This document shows positions 53,973 through 62,800 of a DNA stretch of 64,000 nt, piece by piece. Origin of the DNA: Clostridiales bacterium Firm_07 (GTDB lineage: Bacteria > Bacillota > Clostridia > Oscillospirales > CAG-272); NCBI GenBank assembly GCA_001604005.1, contig LVAM01000010.1, forward strand, positions 369,924 through 433,923, given 5' to 3'. The notes below the pieces were generated by a model that was not told the origin of the DNA, did not search any database, and was given only the letters and a program-made list of their open reading frames with translations. Both the position numbers and the translations under genes were made by a program. Numbering within the stretch: position 1 is the first letter of the stretch; each line of letters starts with the position of its first letter.

Positions 53973-55076
53973 ATGAAAGATTTAGATGAAGCGCGCCGCG
54001 AGATCAACCTTTGCGACAAAGAGATCGCCGATCTCTTTACCCGCCGTATGCGGGCGGTGGGCGACGTGGCGGCATACAAAGCCGCGCACGGTCTGCCGAT
54101 TTTTGACGCCGCGCGCGAAGACGCGGTGATCGCGCAAAACGCCGAGAAAGTTCCCGAGGATTTGCGTCCCTTTTACGTTTCGTTTCTGCGGGATATGATG
54201 CGGGTATCCAAACGCTATCAAAGCAAACTGATCGAGGGGTTGCGCGTGGCGTACAGCGGCGTGCCCGGCGCTTTTGCCGAGATCGCGGCGAAAAAGATAT
54301 TTCCCGCCGGCACGCCCGTGCCCTTCGGAAGTTTTGCCGACGCGTACGCGGCGGTCGAAAACGGAAAATGCGACGTCGCCGTTCTGCCCATTGAAAACAG
54401 TTACGCGGGAGAAGTGGGCGCGGTGCTGGATCTGATGTTTTGTGGATCGCTTTTCGTCAACGGCGTGTATAATCTCAAAGTTTCCCATTGTCTTGTCGGC
54501 GTGCCCGGCGCGACGAAAGAGACCGTGCGGCGCGTCTTCAGTCACCCGCAGGCGTTGGATCAATGCGCGCCGTATCTGCAAAAGAACGGCTTTGCCGCCA
54601 CGGAATGTTCCAACACGGCGCGCGCGGCAAAAGAGGTGTCGGAAAAGAACGACCCCGCCATTGCCGCTATCGCAAGCGAGGAGACCGCCGCGCTTTACGG
54701 GCTTTCGATTTTGGAAAAAAACATCAACGAAGCCGGCGAAAACACGACGCGTTTCGCGGTGTTTTCGCGCTCGGCTCAAAAAAGCGCCCCGCAAAAGCAC
54801 ACTGCCTTTATCCTGCTTTTCACCGTCAATCACATCGCCGGCGCACTGGCAAAAGCCATCAACGTGCTGGGCGCTTACGGCTACAATATGCGCGTGTTGC
54901 GCAGTCGCCCGATGAAAAATCACTCTTGGCAATACTATTTTTACGTGGAAGCCGAGGGCGACGAGACCTCGCCCGACGGGGAGCGGATGTTGCGGCAACT
55001 TGCCGCGCACTGCGATCTTTTGCGGGTGGTCGGGCACTTTACGCCCGACGCCGAGCCGCCGAAAGGAGAAATTTGA
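53973..55076 (+). CDS. pheA: Bifunctional chorismate mutase / prephenate dehydratase (P-protein)
   Basis: 367 aa. Residues 1-80 are an AroQ-type chorismate mutase (REINLCDKEIADLFTRRM), about 85-270 the prephenate dehydratase (VAYSGVPGAFAEIAA, LPIENSYAGEVGAV, and the catalytic TRF in NTTRFAVF), and the C-terminal ~85 an ACT domain (VNHIAGALAKAINVLGAYGYN) that normally binds phenylalanine for feedback inhibition. The usual ESRP of the ACT site reads LRSRP here, so feedback sensitivity may differ. It makes phenylpyruvate. The first structural gene, expressed beyond a Phe/Tyr attenuator; aroB starts inside its stop codon. Confidence 0.95.
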   Translation: MKDLDEARREINLCDKEIADLFTRRMRAVGDVAAYKAAHGLPIFDAAREDAVIAQNAEKVPEDLRPFYVSFLRDMMRVSKRYQSKLIEGLRVAYSGVPGAFAEIAAKKIFPAGTPVPFGSFADAYAAVENGKCDVAVLPIENSYAGEVGAVLDLMFCGSLFVNGVYNLKVSHCLVGVPGATKETVRRVFSHPQALDQCAPYLQKNGFAATECSNTARAAKEVSEKNDPAIAAIASEETAALYGLSILEKNINEAGENTTRFAVFSRSAQKSAPQKHTAFILLFTVNHIAGALAKAINVLGAYGYNMRVLRSRPMKNHSWQYYFYVEAEGDETSPDGERMLRQLAAHCDLLRVVGHFTPDAEPPKGEI

Positions 55077-56095
55077 TGGAAACGATCACGGTTTCTGTAA
55101 AAAACGCCGCGTATCCCGTCTATATCGGGCGCGGGCTTCTCGCCCGCGCGGGGGAGCTTTTCCGCCTTGACCGCCGCGTCCTGATCGTCACCGACGACGG
55201 CGTGCCCGCCGAATACGTCAAGACGGCGGCGGCGTTTTGCACCGCTCCTACCGTGGTGACGCTCAAAGCGGGCGAGGGGAGCAAAACGCTTGCCTCCTTT
55301 GCGGCACTGCAAAGCAGTATGCTTGCCGCCCGCTTTGATCGCGGCGACGCCGTGCTGGCGATCGGCGGCGGAATGGTGGGAGACCTTGCGGGTTTTGCCG
55401 CCTCCGCCTATATGCGCGGCATTGATTTTTACAATATCCCAACCACGCTTCTTTCCGAGGTCGACTCCTCGGTCGGCGGCAAGACCGCCGTCAATCTCGA
55501 CGGCGTGAAGAACGCGGTCGGCGCGTTTTACCAGCCGAAAGCCGTGCTGATCGACCCCGACACGCTCCGTACCCTCTCCCCCCGTCTTTTCGCGGAGGGA
55601 CTTGCCGAAGTCATCAAAATGGCGCTTACTTTTGACCGTGCGCTTTTTGAAAACTTGGAAGCGGGCGGCGCGGAAAACGACATAGAAAGCGTCATTGCCC
55701 GCGCGGTGGACATCAAGCGCGGCGTGGTGGAAAAGGACGAGCGCGAAGCGGGACTTCGGCGCGTGCTCAATTTCGGACACACGCTGGGGCACGGGATCGA
55801 GAGCGCCGCCGAGGGCGCGTTCTTTCACGGCGAGTGCGTGGCAATGGGTATGCTGCCGATGTGCGCGCCCGCCGTGCGGGCGCGGCTCCTGCCCCTTCTT
55901 GAAAAATACGGATTGCCCACGCGATACGCGGGCGATCCCGACAAGGTGATGGCGGCGGTGCGGCACGACAAAAAGAGCAAAGGCGACGGTGTGACGCTGA
56001 TCCGCGTGGACGAGATCGGCACGTTCAGAGAGTGCCGTGCCGCTTTTGCGGAACTGCGAAACGACCTCTCTGTCATGATGGAGGAAAAAAGATGA
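55076..56095 (+). CDS. aroB: 3-dehydroquinate synthase
   Basis: 339 aa. The second shikimate step, cyclising DAHP to dehydroquinate with NAD and zinc. Motifs: GGGMVGDLAGFAASAYMRG (NAD site), PTTLLSEVDSSVGGKTAVN, EGLAEVIKMAL, and the zinc-binding FGHTLGHGIE and FHGECVAMGM. ATG 55076 overlaps the pheA stop by one base, after GGAG. Much longer upstream frames run through pheA and are ignored. Confidence 0.96.
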   Translation: METITVSVKNAAYPVYIGRGLLARAGELFRLDRRVLIVTDDGVPAEYVKTAAAFCTAPTVVTLKAGEGSKTLASFAALQSSMLAARFDRGDAVLAIGGGMVGDLAGFAASAYMRGIDFYNIPTTLLSEVDSSVGGKTAVNLDGVKNAVGAFYQPKAVLIDPDTLRTLSPRLFAEGLAEVIKMALTFDRALFENLEAGGAENDIESVIARAVDIKRGVVEKDEREAGLRRVLNFGHTLGHGIESAAEGAFFHGECVAMGMLPMCAPAVRARLLPLLEKYGLPTRYAGDPDKVMAAVRHDKKSKGDGVTLIRVDEIGTFRECRAAFAELRNDLSVMMEEKR

Positions 56096-57189
56096 AAAAC
56101 ACATTCGGAGAAAGCGTGGCGGTAACGCTTTTCGGGGAGAGCCACGGAGAAGCGATCGGCGCGGTACTGGACGGCATCGCTCCCGGCATTCCGGTGGACG
56201 AGGACGCGATCTCCGCGATGCTCGCGCGGCGGCGTCCGGCGGGAAAAATCGGCACGGCGCGGCGCGAAAGCGATGATTTTCGCATCGTCAGCGGCGTTTT
56301 TGCGGGCAAGACCACCGGCGCGCCGCTTTGCGTGCTGATCCCCAACGAAGACAAAAAGTCTTCCGCCTACGAAACTTGGCGCGGGCTTGCGCGCCCCGGG
56401 CACGCAGATCTGACCGCTTTTCAAAAATATCACGGATTTGAAGATTATCGCGGCGGCGGACATTTCAGCGGCAGACTGACGGCGCCCCTTGTGACGCTGG
56501 GCGCAGTGGCGCTTTGCGCCCTTGCCGAAAAAGGCATCGCGCTCGGCACGCACATTGCCCGGCTTGAAAATGTAAAAGACCGTGAATGGGGCGATTTTTC
56601 GGCGGATTTTGCCGCGCTGAAAACCGCCGATTTTCCGATGCTCGACGGCGGTGCGGCAAACGCCGCGCGGGAAGCGATCCTTGCCGCCGCGGCGGAGGGC
56701 GACAGCGTGGGCGGCGTGCTGGAAAGCGCCGTGCTCGGTATGCCCGCGGGCGTGGGAGAACCCTTTTTTGACAGTGTGGAAAGCCGCCTTTCGCACGCCC
56801 TCTTCTCGATCCCCGCCGTCAAGGGCGTGGAGTTCGGAGACGGTTTTGCTCTCGCCGCGATGCGCGGGAGCAAGGCAAACGACCCGTGGCGTATGGAAAA
56901 CGGCGTGCCGGTGTCGAAAACCAATCGTAACGGCGGCGTAAACGGCGGCATCTCAAACGGAATGCCGATCACTTTCCGCACCGCCGTGAAACCGACACCC
57001 TCAATTTTCAAAGAGCAGGAGACCGTGGATTTTCTGCACGGCAAGGACGCGACGCTCTCTCTTGCGGGCAGACACGATCCCGCTATCGTACACCGCGCCG
57101 CCGTGGTGGTGGACGCGATGACGGCGCTCACTTTGCTCGATCTCCTGTCGCTCCGTTTCGGCACCGACTTTTTCGGAGGCGGAAAATGA
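56092..57189 (+). CDS. aroC: Chorismate synthase
   Basis: 365 aa. It forms chorismate from EPSP using reduced FMN. TLFGESHGEAIGAVLDGI, the RRRPAGKIGTARRESD block, DYRGGGHFSGRLTAP, and NGGVNGGISNGMPI are family signatures. ATG 56092 overlaps the aroB stop (ATGA) and follows GGAGG. The gene in turn overlaps aroE-aroK by 4 nt, so translation is chained. Confidence 0.96.
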   Translation: MKNTFGESVAVTLFGESHGEAIGAVLDGIAPGIPVDEDAISAMLARRRPAGKIGTARRESDDFRIVSGVFAGKTTGAPLCVLIPNEDKKSSAYETWRGLARPGHADLTAFQKYHGFEDYRGGGHFSGRLTAPLVTLGAVALCALAEKGIALGTHIARLENVKDREWGDFSADFAALKTADFPMLDGGAANAAREAILAAAAEGDSVGGVLESAVLGMPAGVGEPFFDSVESRLSHALFSIPAVKGVEFGDGFALAAMRGSKANDPWRMENGVPVSKTNRNGGVNGGISNGMPITFRTAVKPTPSIFKEQETVDFLHGKDATLSLAGRHDPAIVHRAAVVVDAMTALTLLDLLSLRFGTDFFGGGK

Positions 57190-58424
57190 AATTCGGACTT
57201 GTGGGAGAGCGCCTGGGACACAGTTTTTCGCCGGAAATACATAGGGCGCTCGGCAACCCCGATTACACCTTGATCGAACTTGCCCCCGACGCGGTGCGCG
57301 ATTTTTTCGCAAAGCGCGATTTTGAGGGCGTCAACGTCACGATCCCTTATAAAGAGACCGTGATGCCCTTTCTCGACGAGATCAGCCCGGAGGCGCTTGC
57401 CATCGGCGCGGTGAACACCGTCCGCCGACGCGGCGGGAAACTCTATGGCACCAACACCGATTTCGGCGGTATGCAAGCCCTTTTCGCGCACGCCGGCATT
57501 GACCTTTGCGGCAAAAAAGTGCTGATACTGGGCACCGGCGGCACCTCCAAAACCGCGCGCGCCGTGGCGCGCGCCGCCGGCGCGCGGGAGATCGTGCTCG
57601 TCAGCCGCGAGAAAAAAGAGGGCGTCGTTACCTATGCGGAAGCGTACGAAAAACACGCCGACGCCGAGGTGATCTTCAACGCGACGCCCGTGGGTATGTT
57701 TCCGCACGCGGAAAATTGCCCCATAGATATAGCGCGTTTTCCGGCGCTTTGCGGCGTGGCGGACGCCATTTACAATCCGCTTTGCACCCGGCTTGTCCTT
57801 GCGTCAAGGGCGCAGGGGATCCCCGCCGAAGGCGGTCTCTTTATGCTCGTTGCCCAAGCGGTGCTTGCCGCCGAGATCTTTCTCGACACAACTTTCGGAA
57901 AAGAAACGACCGAGCGCCTTTTTCGCTCGATTCTTGCGGACAAGCAAAACATCGTGCTGACCGGAATGCCCGCCAGCGGCAAATCCACGGTCGGCAAACT
58001 GCTTTCCGCGCGGTTGGGGCGCCCGTTTTTCGACTCCGACGCGGAAGTGGAAAAAGCGGCGGGAATGCCGATTTCCAAAATTTTCGCCAAATACGGCGAA
58101 GCCGATTTCCGCGCGCGGGAAAACGCCGCGCTTACGGCGCTTTCCGCAAAAGTCGGCGCGGTGATCGCCACGGGTGGCGGCGCGATCTTGCGTGACGACA
58201 ACGTGGATCTTTTGCGCGCCAACGGGAAAATCTATTTTCTCGATCGCGCGCCCGAATTGTTGCTTGCCACCCCCGACCGACCGCTTTCTTCTACGCGTGA
58301 GGCGGTTTTTCGCCGTTATGCCGAGCGTATCGACCGCTACCGCGCCACAGCGGATTGTATCGTGCCGGGCGACGGCACGCCGGAATCGGTCGTCACACTG
58401 ATCGAAAAGGAGCATTTTCAATGA
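57186..58424 (+). CDS. aroE-aroK: Fused shikimate dehydrogenase-shikimate kinase
   Basis: 412 aa with two complete enzymes in one chain. Residues 1-245 are AroE: substrate-binding LGHSFSPEIHRALG, NVTIPYKE with the catalytic Lys, INTD-like GTNTDFGG, and the NADP loop LGTGGTSKTARAV. Residues about 255-412 are shikimate kinase: P-loop GMPASGKSTVGKLLS, shikimate-site DSDAEVEK, FRARENAAL, and ATGGGAILRDDN. Each usually is a separate protein of about 270 and 170 aa, so both halves are compact but intact. Fusion channels dehydroshikimate to shikimate-3-phosphate within one polypeptide. It overlaps both neighbours by 4 nt. Confidence 0.94.
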   Translation: MKFGLVGERLGHSFSPEIHRALGNPDYTLIELAPDAVRDFFAKRDFEGVNVTIPYKETVMPFLDEISPEALAIGAVNTVRRRGGKLYGTNTDFGGMQALFAHAGIDLCGKKVLILGTGGTSKTARAVARAAGAREIVLVSREKKEGVVTYAEAYEKHADAEVIFNATPVGMFPHAENCPIDIARFPALCGVADAIYNPLCTRLVLASRAQGIPAEGGLFMLVAQAVLAAEIFLDTTFGKETTERLFRSILADKQNIVLTGMPASGKSTVGKLLSARLGRPFFDSDAEVEKAAGMPISKIFAKYGEADFRARENAALTALSAKVGAVIATGGGAILRDDNVDLLRANGKIYFLDRAPELLLATPDRPLSSTREAVFRRYAERIDRYRATADCIVPGDGTPESVVTLIEKEHFQ

Positions 58425-58867
58425 AATTTCTCGTATTGAACGGTCCCAACCTCAATTTTCTCGGTATCCGCGAGCCCGCGATCTACGGCCGCGAGACCTA
58501 TGGCGATCTCTGCCGCAAGGTGGAAACTTACGCGCGCGAGCAAGGCGTGGCGGTGGAAATTTTTCAATCCAACCACGAGGGCGCGCTGGTCGATAAAATA
58601 CAGGAAGCCTTTGGAAAAGTTGACGGCATCGTCTTCAATCCCGCCGCGTATACGCATACCAGTGTGGCGCTTCTTGACGCGCTCAAAGCCGTGGCGATCC
58701 CCACGGTGGAAGTCCATTTGTCCGACGTTTCCAAGCGCGAAGATTTCAGACAGGTGAGTTTTGTACGCGCCGCCTGCTTTGCCACCGTTTGCGGTATGGG
58801 CACGGCGGGATATCTCAAAGCCGTCGACCTTCTTTTGGAGAAACTGCGAAATGAAGATCAGAATTGA
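58421..58867 (+). CDS. aroQ: Type II 3-dehydroquinate dehydratase
   Basis: 148 aa, normal for the dodecameric type II enzyme. LVLNGPNLNFLGIREPAIYG with the catalytic Tyr, SNHEGALVDKIQEA, NPAAYTHTSVALLDAL (catalytic Asn/His region) and VEVHLSDVSKREDFR are all present. Start ATG 58421 overlaps the preceding stop (ATGA); the end overlaps aroA by 17 nt. Confidence 0.96.
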   Translation: MKFLVLNGPNLNFLGIREPAIYGRETYGDLCRKVETYAREQGVAVEIFQSNHEGALVDKIQEAFGKVDGIVFNPAAYTHTSVALLDALKAVAIPTVEVHLSDVSKREDFRQVSFVRAACFATVCGMGTAGYLKAVDLLLEKLRNEDQN

Positions 58868-60065
58868 ACCCGGGCGCGCCGCGGGCATCGTGCGCGTGCC
58901 GCCGTCAAAAAGTATGGCGCATCGGCTGCTTCTGGCGGCGGGGCTCTCCGCGGGCGAGAGCACGGTGACCAACGTCGCCCTCTCCGAGGACGTGCTGGCG
59001 ACCATCGAATGCCTGCGCGCGCTCGGCGCCGACTGTCGCGTGGTCGGAAACGCGGTTTTCGTGCGCGGCGTCGCGCCGCGAAACTTCCCCGACGGCGCCA
59101 CGCTCCCCTGCCGCGAGTGCGGCAGTACCCTGCGTTTTCTCATACCGATATGCCTCTTATCCGACAAAACGATCCACCTTGTCGGCAGTAAACGCCTCTT
59201 TGAGCGCCCGCTTGACGCCTATGCCGACATCTGCCGTCTTCGTGGGCTTACGTTCTCCCGCGGCGCGGGAGAGGTATCGGTCAAAGGTCCGCTCAACTCC
59301 GGCATATACACTCTGCCCGGCGACGTCAGCAGTCAATATATCAGCGGACTGCTGTTTGCTCTGCCGTTGCTTGACGGCGACAGCGAAATCCGCCTTTTGC
59401 AAAAGGCGGAAAGCCGTCCTTATATTGACCTTACCCTCGCGGCGCTTGCCGCTTTCGGCGTGCGCGCGTCTTTTCGTGACGAACAAACGCTTCTCGTGCC
59501 GGGCGGGCAACGGTATGCCCCCGCCGCCGTTACGGTGGAGGGCGACGCCTCCGGCGCCGCTTTCTTCGGGGCGCTTGCCTCGTTTGGGGACGACGTAACG
59601 CTCACGGGGCTTTCCCCCGACAGTTTGCAGGGCGACCGCGTGTTTGCCCCTTACCTTGAAGAGATCAAAAACGGCGTGCCCACCCTTTCGCTTTCCGATT
59701 GCCCCGATCTCGGACCGATCCTTTTCGCGGCGGCGGCGTGGCAAAACGGCGCGGTTTTCACCGACACACGGCGACTGCGCCTGAAAGAATGCGACCGCGT
59801 GGCGTGTATGGCAGAGGAGCTTTCCAAATGCGGCGCGGTGCTCGACATGGAAGAAAATCGCGTAACGGTGCGAAAAAGCACGCTCCGCCCCCCTGCCGTT
59901 CCCGTCTCCTCGCACGGCGATCATCGCGTGGCGATGGCAATGGCGATCCTGCTCACCCGCCTTGGCGGCGAGATCGAAGGGTGCGAGGCGGTGCGCAAAA
60001 GCATGCCCGATTTTTTCCGCAAACTCTCTCAACTGCACATAGGAGTAAAAGAAGATGTCACTTGA
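58851..60065 (+). CDS. aroA: 3-phosphoshikimate 1-carboxyvinyltransferase (EPSP synthase)
   Basis: 404 aa. It joins PEP to shikimate-3-phosphate. PPSKSMAHRLLLAAGL near the N-terminus, LPCRECGSTLRFLIPIC (the residues that decide glyphosate sensitivity), GDVSSQYISGLLFALP, and the C-terminal RLRLKECDRVACMAEEL and SHGDHRVAMAMA are conserved. CGSTLRF replaces the commoner GNAGTAMR/GNSGTTMR loop, the form seen in many clostridia. ATG 58851 lies within the end of aroQ behind GGAG. Confidence 0.95.
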   Translation: MKIRIEPGRAAGIVRVPPSKSMAHRLLLAAGLSAGESTVTNVALSEDVLATIECLRALGADCRVVGNAVFVRGVAPRNFPDGATLPCRECGSTLRFLIPICLLSDKTIHLVGSKRLFERPLDAYADICRLRGLTFSRGAGEVSVKGPLNSGIYTLPGDVSSQYISGLLFALPLLDGDSEIRLLQKAESRPYIDLTLAALAAFGVRASFRDEQTLLVPGGQRYAPAAVTVEGDASGAAFFGALASFGDDVTLTGLSPDSLQGDRVFAPYLEEIKNGVPTLSLSDCPDLGPILFAAAAWQNGAVFTDTRRLRLKECDRVACMAEELSKCGAVLDMEENRVTVRKSTLRPPAVPVSSHGDHRVAMAMAILLTRLGGEIEGCEAVRKSMPDFFRKLSQLHIGVKEDVT

Positions 60066-60912
60066 TCACAATACCCGTATCCTGATCGTCGGTTTGGGGC
60101 TGATGGGCGGCAGTTACGCCCGCGCGCTGACCGACGCGGGGTACGCCGTCTCGGCGCTTGATACGAACGAAAAATCCATCTCTTTCGCCCTGCGGGAAGG
60201 GATCATTCAAAATGGCGGCACCGCGCCGACGAAAGACTTTGTCGGGAACGCCGATCTCGTTATTTTCGCACTGTATCCGCACATTTTCATCGAATGGTTG
60301 CGGCAATATCAACATCTTCTCCGCCCCGGCGCGATCCTTACGGACGTTACGGGCGTAAAAGCGCTTCCCTTGCGGGAGATCGGCAAGTTTTTACGCCCCG
60401 ACGTGGAGTTTATCGCCGCCCACCCGATGGCGGGGCGCGAAGTTTACGGTGTGGAAAACAGCACCGCCGCCATTTTCCAAGGAGCCAATTTTATCGTTGT
60501 CCCGACAAAAGAAAACACGCCCGCTGCCGTGTCGCTTTGCCGAGAACTCGGCAAAACGCTGGGATTTGCCCGCGTCTCCGAACTTTCGCCCGAAGAACAC
60601 GACGAAATGATCGGCTTTGTGTCGCAACTGACGCACTGCATCGCCGTGGCGCTGATGACCTGCAAGGATAATCAACACCTGGTCGATTATACCGGCGACT
60701 CTTTTCGGGATCTGACGCGCATCGCGCGCATCAACGACGCGATGTGGAGCGAACTGTTTCTCGACAACAAAGAGGCGCTTTTGCGGGAAATGGATCTCTT
60801 TATCGGAGAAATGCAGACGCTGCGCGAGGCGCTCAATGCCGACGACCGCGAAACTCTGCGCGAAAAAATGCGCCTTTCCACCGCGCGGCGCGCCCTGTTT
60901 GACAAAAAGTAA
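60055..60912 (+). CDS. tyrA: Prephenate dehydrogenase
   Basis: 285 aa. It oxidatively decarboxylates prephenate to 4-hydroxyphenylpyruvate. The NAD(P) loop is ILIVGLGLMGGSYARAL, with TDVTGVKALPL, the catalytic His region AAHPMAGREVYGVENS, and FVSQLTHCIAVALM. There is no ACT domain, so tyrosine feedback at the protein level may be missing. The start overlaps the aroA stop by 11 nt. Confidence 0.94.
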   Translation: MSLDHNTRILIVGLGLMGGSYARALTDAGYAVSALDTNEKSISFALREGIIQNGGTAPTKDFVGNADLVIFALYPHIFIEWLRQYQHLLRPGAILTDVTGVKALPLREIGKFLRPDVEFIAAHPMAGREVYGVENSTAAIFQGANFIVVPTKENTPAAVSLCRELGKTLGFARVSELSPEEHDEMIGFVSQLTHCIAVALMTCKDNQHLVDYTGDSFRDLTRIARINDAMWSELFLDNKEALLREMDLFIGEMQTLREALNADDRETLREKMRLSTARRALFDKK

Positions 60913-60926
60913 AGGAGTGACCTCTT

Positions 60927-61955
60927 ATGAATATGAATTTTGAGCGCAAACTCGCGATCCCGATGGAAGTGAAGGAAATGTACCCTCTGGACGCGCGCCT
61001 TGCCGAGATCGTGGCGGACCGCGACCGGCAGATCAAAGACATTTTGTCGGGCAAAGACGACCGTCTTCTTCTTGTGATCGGTCCCTGTTCCGCCGACCGC
61101 GAGGACAGCGTGCTTGCCTATATCTCGCGCTTGCGCAAGGCGGAAGATCGCGTCAAAGACAAAATTTTCATCGTGCCGCGCATTTATACCAACAAACCCC
61201 GCACCACGGGCGACGGCTACAAAGGCATGCTTCATCAACCCGATCCAACCGAAAAACCCGATATGTTCAAGGGGATCGTGGCGATCCGCGAACTGCATAT
61301 GCGCGCCCTTGCCGAGTGCGGTTTTTCCTGCGCCGACGAAATGCTCTATCCCGAAAACCACCGATATCTCGACGACGTTCTCGCCTATGTTGCCGTCGGC
61401 GCGCGCTCGGTGGAGAACCAACAGCACCGCCTGACCGCCAGCGGCGTGGAAGTGCCCGTGGGTATGAAAAACCCCACCAGCGGCGATTATTCGGTGATGC
61501 TTAACGCCATCACCGCCGCGCAACACAGCCACACCTTTATCTATCGCGGTTGGGAAGTGACCTCCGAGGGCAACCCCTTTGCCCACGCCATTTTGCGCGG
61601 ATATATGAACAAGCACGGACAATCGCTCCCGAACTATCACTACGAGGATCTCCTGCTCCTCTCGGAGCTTTACTCCGCGCGCAATCTGCAAAATCCCGCC
61701 GTCATCATCGACACCAACCACGCAAACTCCGGTAAAAACCCCTTTGAGCAGCCCCGTATCATCAAAGAAGTGATGCAGAACTGCCGCTATAACCCCACCA
61801 TTCGGAAAATGATCCGCGGCTTTATGGTGGAGAGTTATATCGAGGACGGCGCACAGAAAGTGACCGAGTGCGTATACGGAAAATCCATCACCGACCCTTG
61901 TCTTGGTTGGGAAAAGACCGAAAAACTGATCGAAGAACTGGCACAACTTGTCTGA
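60927..61955 (+). CDS. aroF: 3-deoxy-7-phosphoheptulonate synthase, type I alpha (DAHP synthase)
   Basis: 342 aa. It catalyses the committed first step, PEP plus erythrose-4-phosphate. VIGPCSADREDSVLAY, PRIYTNKPRTTGDGYKG (PEP/E4P and metal ligands), GARSVENQQHRLTASG, VGMKNPTSGD and DTNHANSGKNP are signatures of the AroFGH class, which is usually feedback-inhibited by an aromatic amino acid through its N-terminus. ATG 60927 follows AAGGAG, 14 nt after tyrA. It completes the pathway from primary metabolites to phenylpyruvate and hydroxyphenylpyruvate. Confidence 0.96.
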   Translation: MNMNFERKLAIPMEVKEMYPLDARLAEIVADRDRQIKDILSGKDDRLLLVIGPCSADREDSVLAYISRLRKAEDRVKDKIFIVPRIYTNKPRTTGDGYKGMLHQPDPTEKPDMFKGIVAIRELHMRALAECGFSCADEMLYPENHRYLDDVLAYVAVGARSVENQQHRLTASGVEVPVGMKNPTSGDYSVMLNAITAAQHSHTFIYRGWEVTSEGNPFAHAILRGYMNKHGQSLPNYHYEDLLLLSELYSARNLQNPAVIIDTNHANSGKNPFEQPRIIKEVMQNCRYNPTIRKMIRGFMVESYIEDGAQKVTECVYGKSITDPCLGWEKTEKLIEELAQLV

Positions 61956-61978
61956 TTTTTGCCGGAAAGGAGACCAAA

Positions 61979-62800
61979 ATGGCTCTGGAAAAAGACGACC
62001 TGAAATTCAATTTCGGCTGCGCTTCCTGCGGGTATAAAGCGGAAGACGTGCCGCTGGGGCGCATCGAAGTGGGACGTATGACCGAAAAATTGGACGCGCT
62101 CTTTGACCGCAACGATCTCCCGGGCGCGGGGCGCGTGCTGGAATATTGGCACGCCGAGGCGCGACGATTGCGGGACGAGCGCGGCGAACTTTCGGTGCTA
62201 AACGAAGAGATCGGCTACTTCCGCAAAACCGAAAACGCCGAAAAAGCAAAAGAAGCCATCGACCGCGCTCTTTTCCTGCTTCAACGGCACGATCTCGCGC
62301 AAACGGTTTCGGGTGCGACGATGCTCCTCAATATCGCCACCACGAAAAAGGCGTTCGGAAAGGCTGCCGAGGCGCTTTCGCTCTACGAAAGCGCACTTGC
62401 CGTATACCGCGAAAAACTGCCCGCGGGCGACGCGCGGCTCGGCGGGTTTTGGAACAATTACGGACTGGCGCTGGCCGACGAAGGACTGACAAAGAAAGCC
62501 GAGGCGGCGTATACGCGCGCCATCGGCATTATGTCCGCGCTCCCCGACGGAAAGCCGGAAGCCGCCATCTCCTATATCAATCTTGCGCAAGTTTACGGGC
62601 AAGACGAAGAAAAGAGCGGCGAGGATATCCTTGCTTGCTATGAGCGCGCGCTGGCGCTTCTTTCCGACGTGGAAAACAAGCGCAACGGAAACTATTTTTT
62701 CGTACTTTCAAAGTGCGCTCCGACTCTCCGAGAAGCAGGATTTATCGAGGAAGCAAACGATATGGAAAGGCAGGTCAAGGAATTTTATGAACGGTCTTGA
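61979..62800 (+). CDS. TPR-repeat protein
   Basis: 273 aa from ATG 61979 after AAGGAG. The N-terminus (about 20 residues) has a CASC pair; the rest is a series of helical hairpins in TPR style, for example AAEALSLYESALAVYREKL, WNNYGLALADEGLTKKAEAAYTRAIGIM and ISYINLAQVYGQDEE. TPR arrays are protein-binding scaffolds. The gene overlaps the DUF4037 gene by 14 nt and lies only 23 nt after aroF with no terminator, so it may be co-transcribed with the aromatic operon. A direct role in aromatic synthesis is not implied. Confidence 0.85.
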   Translation: MALEKDDLKFNFGCASCGYKAEDVPLGRIEVGRMTEKLDALFDRNDLPGAGRVLEYWHAEARRLRDERGELSVLNEEIGYFRKTENAEKAKEAIDRALFLLQRHDLAQTVSGATMLLNIATTKKAFGKAAEALSLYESALAVYREKLPAGDARLGGFWNNYGLALADEGLTKKAEAAYTRAIGIMSALPDGKPEAAISYINLAQVYGQDEEKSGEDILACYERALALLSDVENKRNGNYFFVLSKCAPTLREAGFIEEANDMERQVKEFYERS

